A stretch of DNA of 7,766 nt from Pseudomonadota bacterium. Its GTDB lineage: Bacteria; Pseudomonadota; Gammaproteobacteria; Burkholderiales; Thiobacillaceae. Each line of letters opens with the position of its first letter. Within the stretch, counting starts at the first letter, position 1. Position numbers and translations under genes: made by a program. Where the stretch lies: contig JAUPLV010000099.1 in NCBI GenBank assembly GCA_030836725.1, positions 1 to 7,766 of the forward strand, given 5' to 3'. The notes beneath the pieces are model-generated. The model ran no database searches. It saw nothing but the letters and a program-made list of their open reading frames with translations, and was not told the DNA's origin. Below are positions 7,463-7,766 of the stretch, piece after piece.

Positions 7463-7496
7463 AAAATACTAGTGTATCCGAAAATATTACTGTAAT
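7463..7496 (-). promoter_or_regulatory. Putative promoter with tandem palindromes
   Basis: Upstream of the roadblock GTG lies an AT-rich stretch in a GC-rich setting. Read on the minus strand, TTACAG (7490-7495) and TAGTAT (7466-7471) are 18 bases apart and could form a weak sigma-70 promoter. Two palindromic elements overlap them: ATTACTGTAAT (7486-7496, perfect five-base arms) and ATACTAGTGTAT (7466-7477, imperfect). Each is preceded by AAAATA, placing two similar sites 18 bases apart. This looks like paired operator sites covering the promoter, but no regulator is identified. Confidence 0.35.
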
Positions 7497-7505
7497 CTGG
7501 GCCGG

Positions 7506-7545
7506 TCTTTCCTGGGAAAGATGGTCCAGGCCGGCAGCCTGGACC
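7506..7545 (-). terminator. Hairpins between the two roadblock genes
   Basis: A perfect 9-base stem, GGTCCAGGC (7523-7531) and GCCTGGACC (7537-7545) around a 5-base loop, lies about 25 bases after the stop of the right-hand roadblock gene. A second stem, TCTTTCC (7506-7512) with GGAAAGA (7515-7521), directly adjoins it. Read on the minus strand, the first hairpin is followed by ATCTTTCC, only a weak T-tract. It is probably a terminator separating the right-hand gene from the downstream operon, though a processing or RNA-stability role is possible. Confidence 0.45.
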
Positions 7546-7569
7546 GGACCACATCAATCAGTGTTTTAT

Positions 7570-7766
7570 TTAAACAACGGCTTCCAGGGTCGGCATCGCG
7601 GCGCGCGCCTTGGTCAGCACCATACCCAGGTTGGCGCTTTTGCGGCAAACAAAAGTGGCCACCTGATCTTCGTTCTTTTTTGCGCGAATGAAGACGTGAA
7701 TCAGGTTGTCGCTGTTGACTATCATTTCCTGGAAGTAATGGTGCGTATCGGACGTGGTGCCGCGCG
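7570..7766 (-). CDS. Second roadblock/LC7-type protein (5' end outside window)
   Basis: A frame open to the right edge ends at TAA (7570-7572), giving 64 C-terminal residues. It contains the strands FQEMIVNSDNLIHVFIRAK and DQVATFVCRK and the final helix SANLGMVLTKARAAMP. These match the order and spacing of the C-terminal half of the neighbouring roadblock protein, sharing the motif SANLGM-x-L-x2-AR. It is therefore taken as a paralogous roadblock/LC7 protein whose N-terminal half lies outside the window. The 124-base gap to the next gene contains hairpins and a likely new promoter, so it may be a separate transcription unit. Only the C-terminal half can be judged. Confidence 0.68.
   Translation of the reverse strand, partial: RGTTSDTHHYFQEMIVNSDNLIHVFIRAKKNEDQVATFVCRKSANLGMVLTKARAAMPTLEAVV

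Overview
The window looks like a chromosomal segment of a GC-rich betaproteobacterium. The evidence is the trxA-rho pair, an Azotobacter/Pseudomonas-type seven-iron ferredoxin, GC-biased codon use and YkgJ-type and roadblock proteins. I cannot name the genus from the sequence alone. No rRNA, tRNA, CRISPR array, complete insertion sequence or phage gene is visible.

Left part (1-2095). On the minus strand, trxA (thioredoxin) is followed by rho (transcription termination factor, running off the left edge with roughly 28 C-terminal residues missing). The 111-base trxA-rho spacer holds inverted and direct repeats that could form alternative hairpins. Divergent from trxA, on the plus strand, is fdxA, a 7Fe (3Fe-4S plus 4Fe-4S) ferredoxin.

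Middle (about 2095-4875). After fdxA comes a long plus-strand gene for an AddB-like protein: an inactivated helicase fold followed by a PD-(D/E)XK nuclease domain with the four-cysteine iron-sulfur staple. No AddA helicase partner follows it. Instead, an ATGA overlap leads into a 71-codon reading frame. Its first 35 or so residues look like the start of a larger protein (resembling DUF2075-type proteins from memory) and then lose all resemblance, so it is probably a truncated remnant at a rearrangement breakpoint.

Right part (4876-7766). All genes are on the minus strand, read from right to left. They are the C-terminal end of one roadblock/LC7 protein; a hairpin-rich gap; a complete second roadblock/LC7 protein; a 49-residue single-helix membrane protein; a YkgJ-type cysteine-cluster protein; and, overlapping it by 8 bases, a 524-residue fusion. 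The fusion joins a plant-type 2Fe-2S ferredoxin, an FAD/NAD(P) reductase, a truncated haemoglobin and a C-terminal four-cysteine knuckle. It is the most unusual item here: a self-contained electron-transfer chain ending in a globin, with domains in a different order and of a different globin class from classical flavohaemoglobin. Tight spacing suggests that the four genes between 7445 and 4876 form one operon. A plausible but unproven reading is an O2/NO-reactive globin reductase made with a metal-cluster accessory protein and a small membrane protein, under or beside a roadblock-type GTPase-regulator module.
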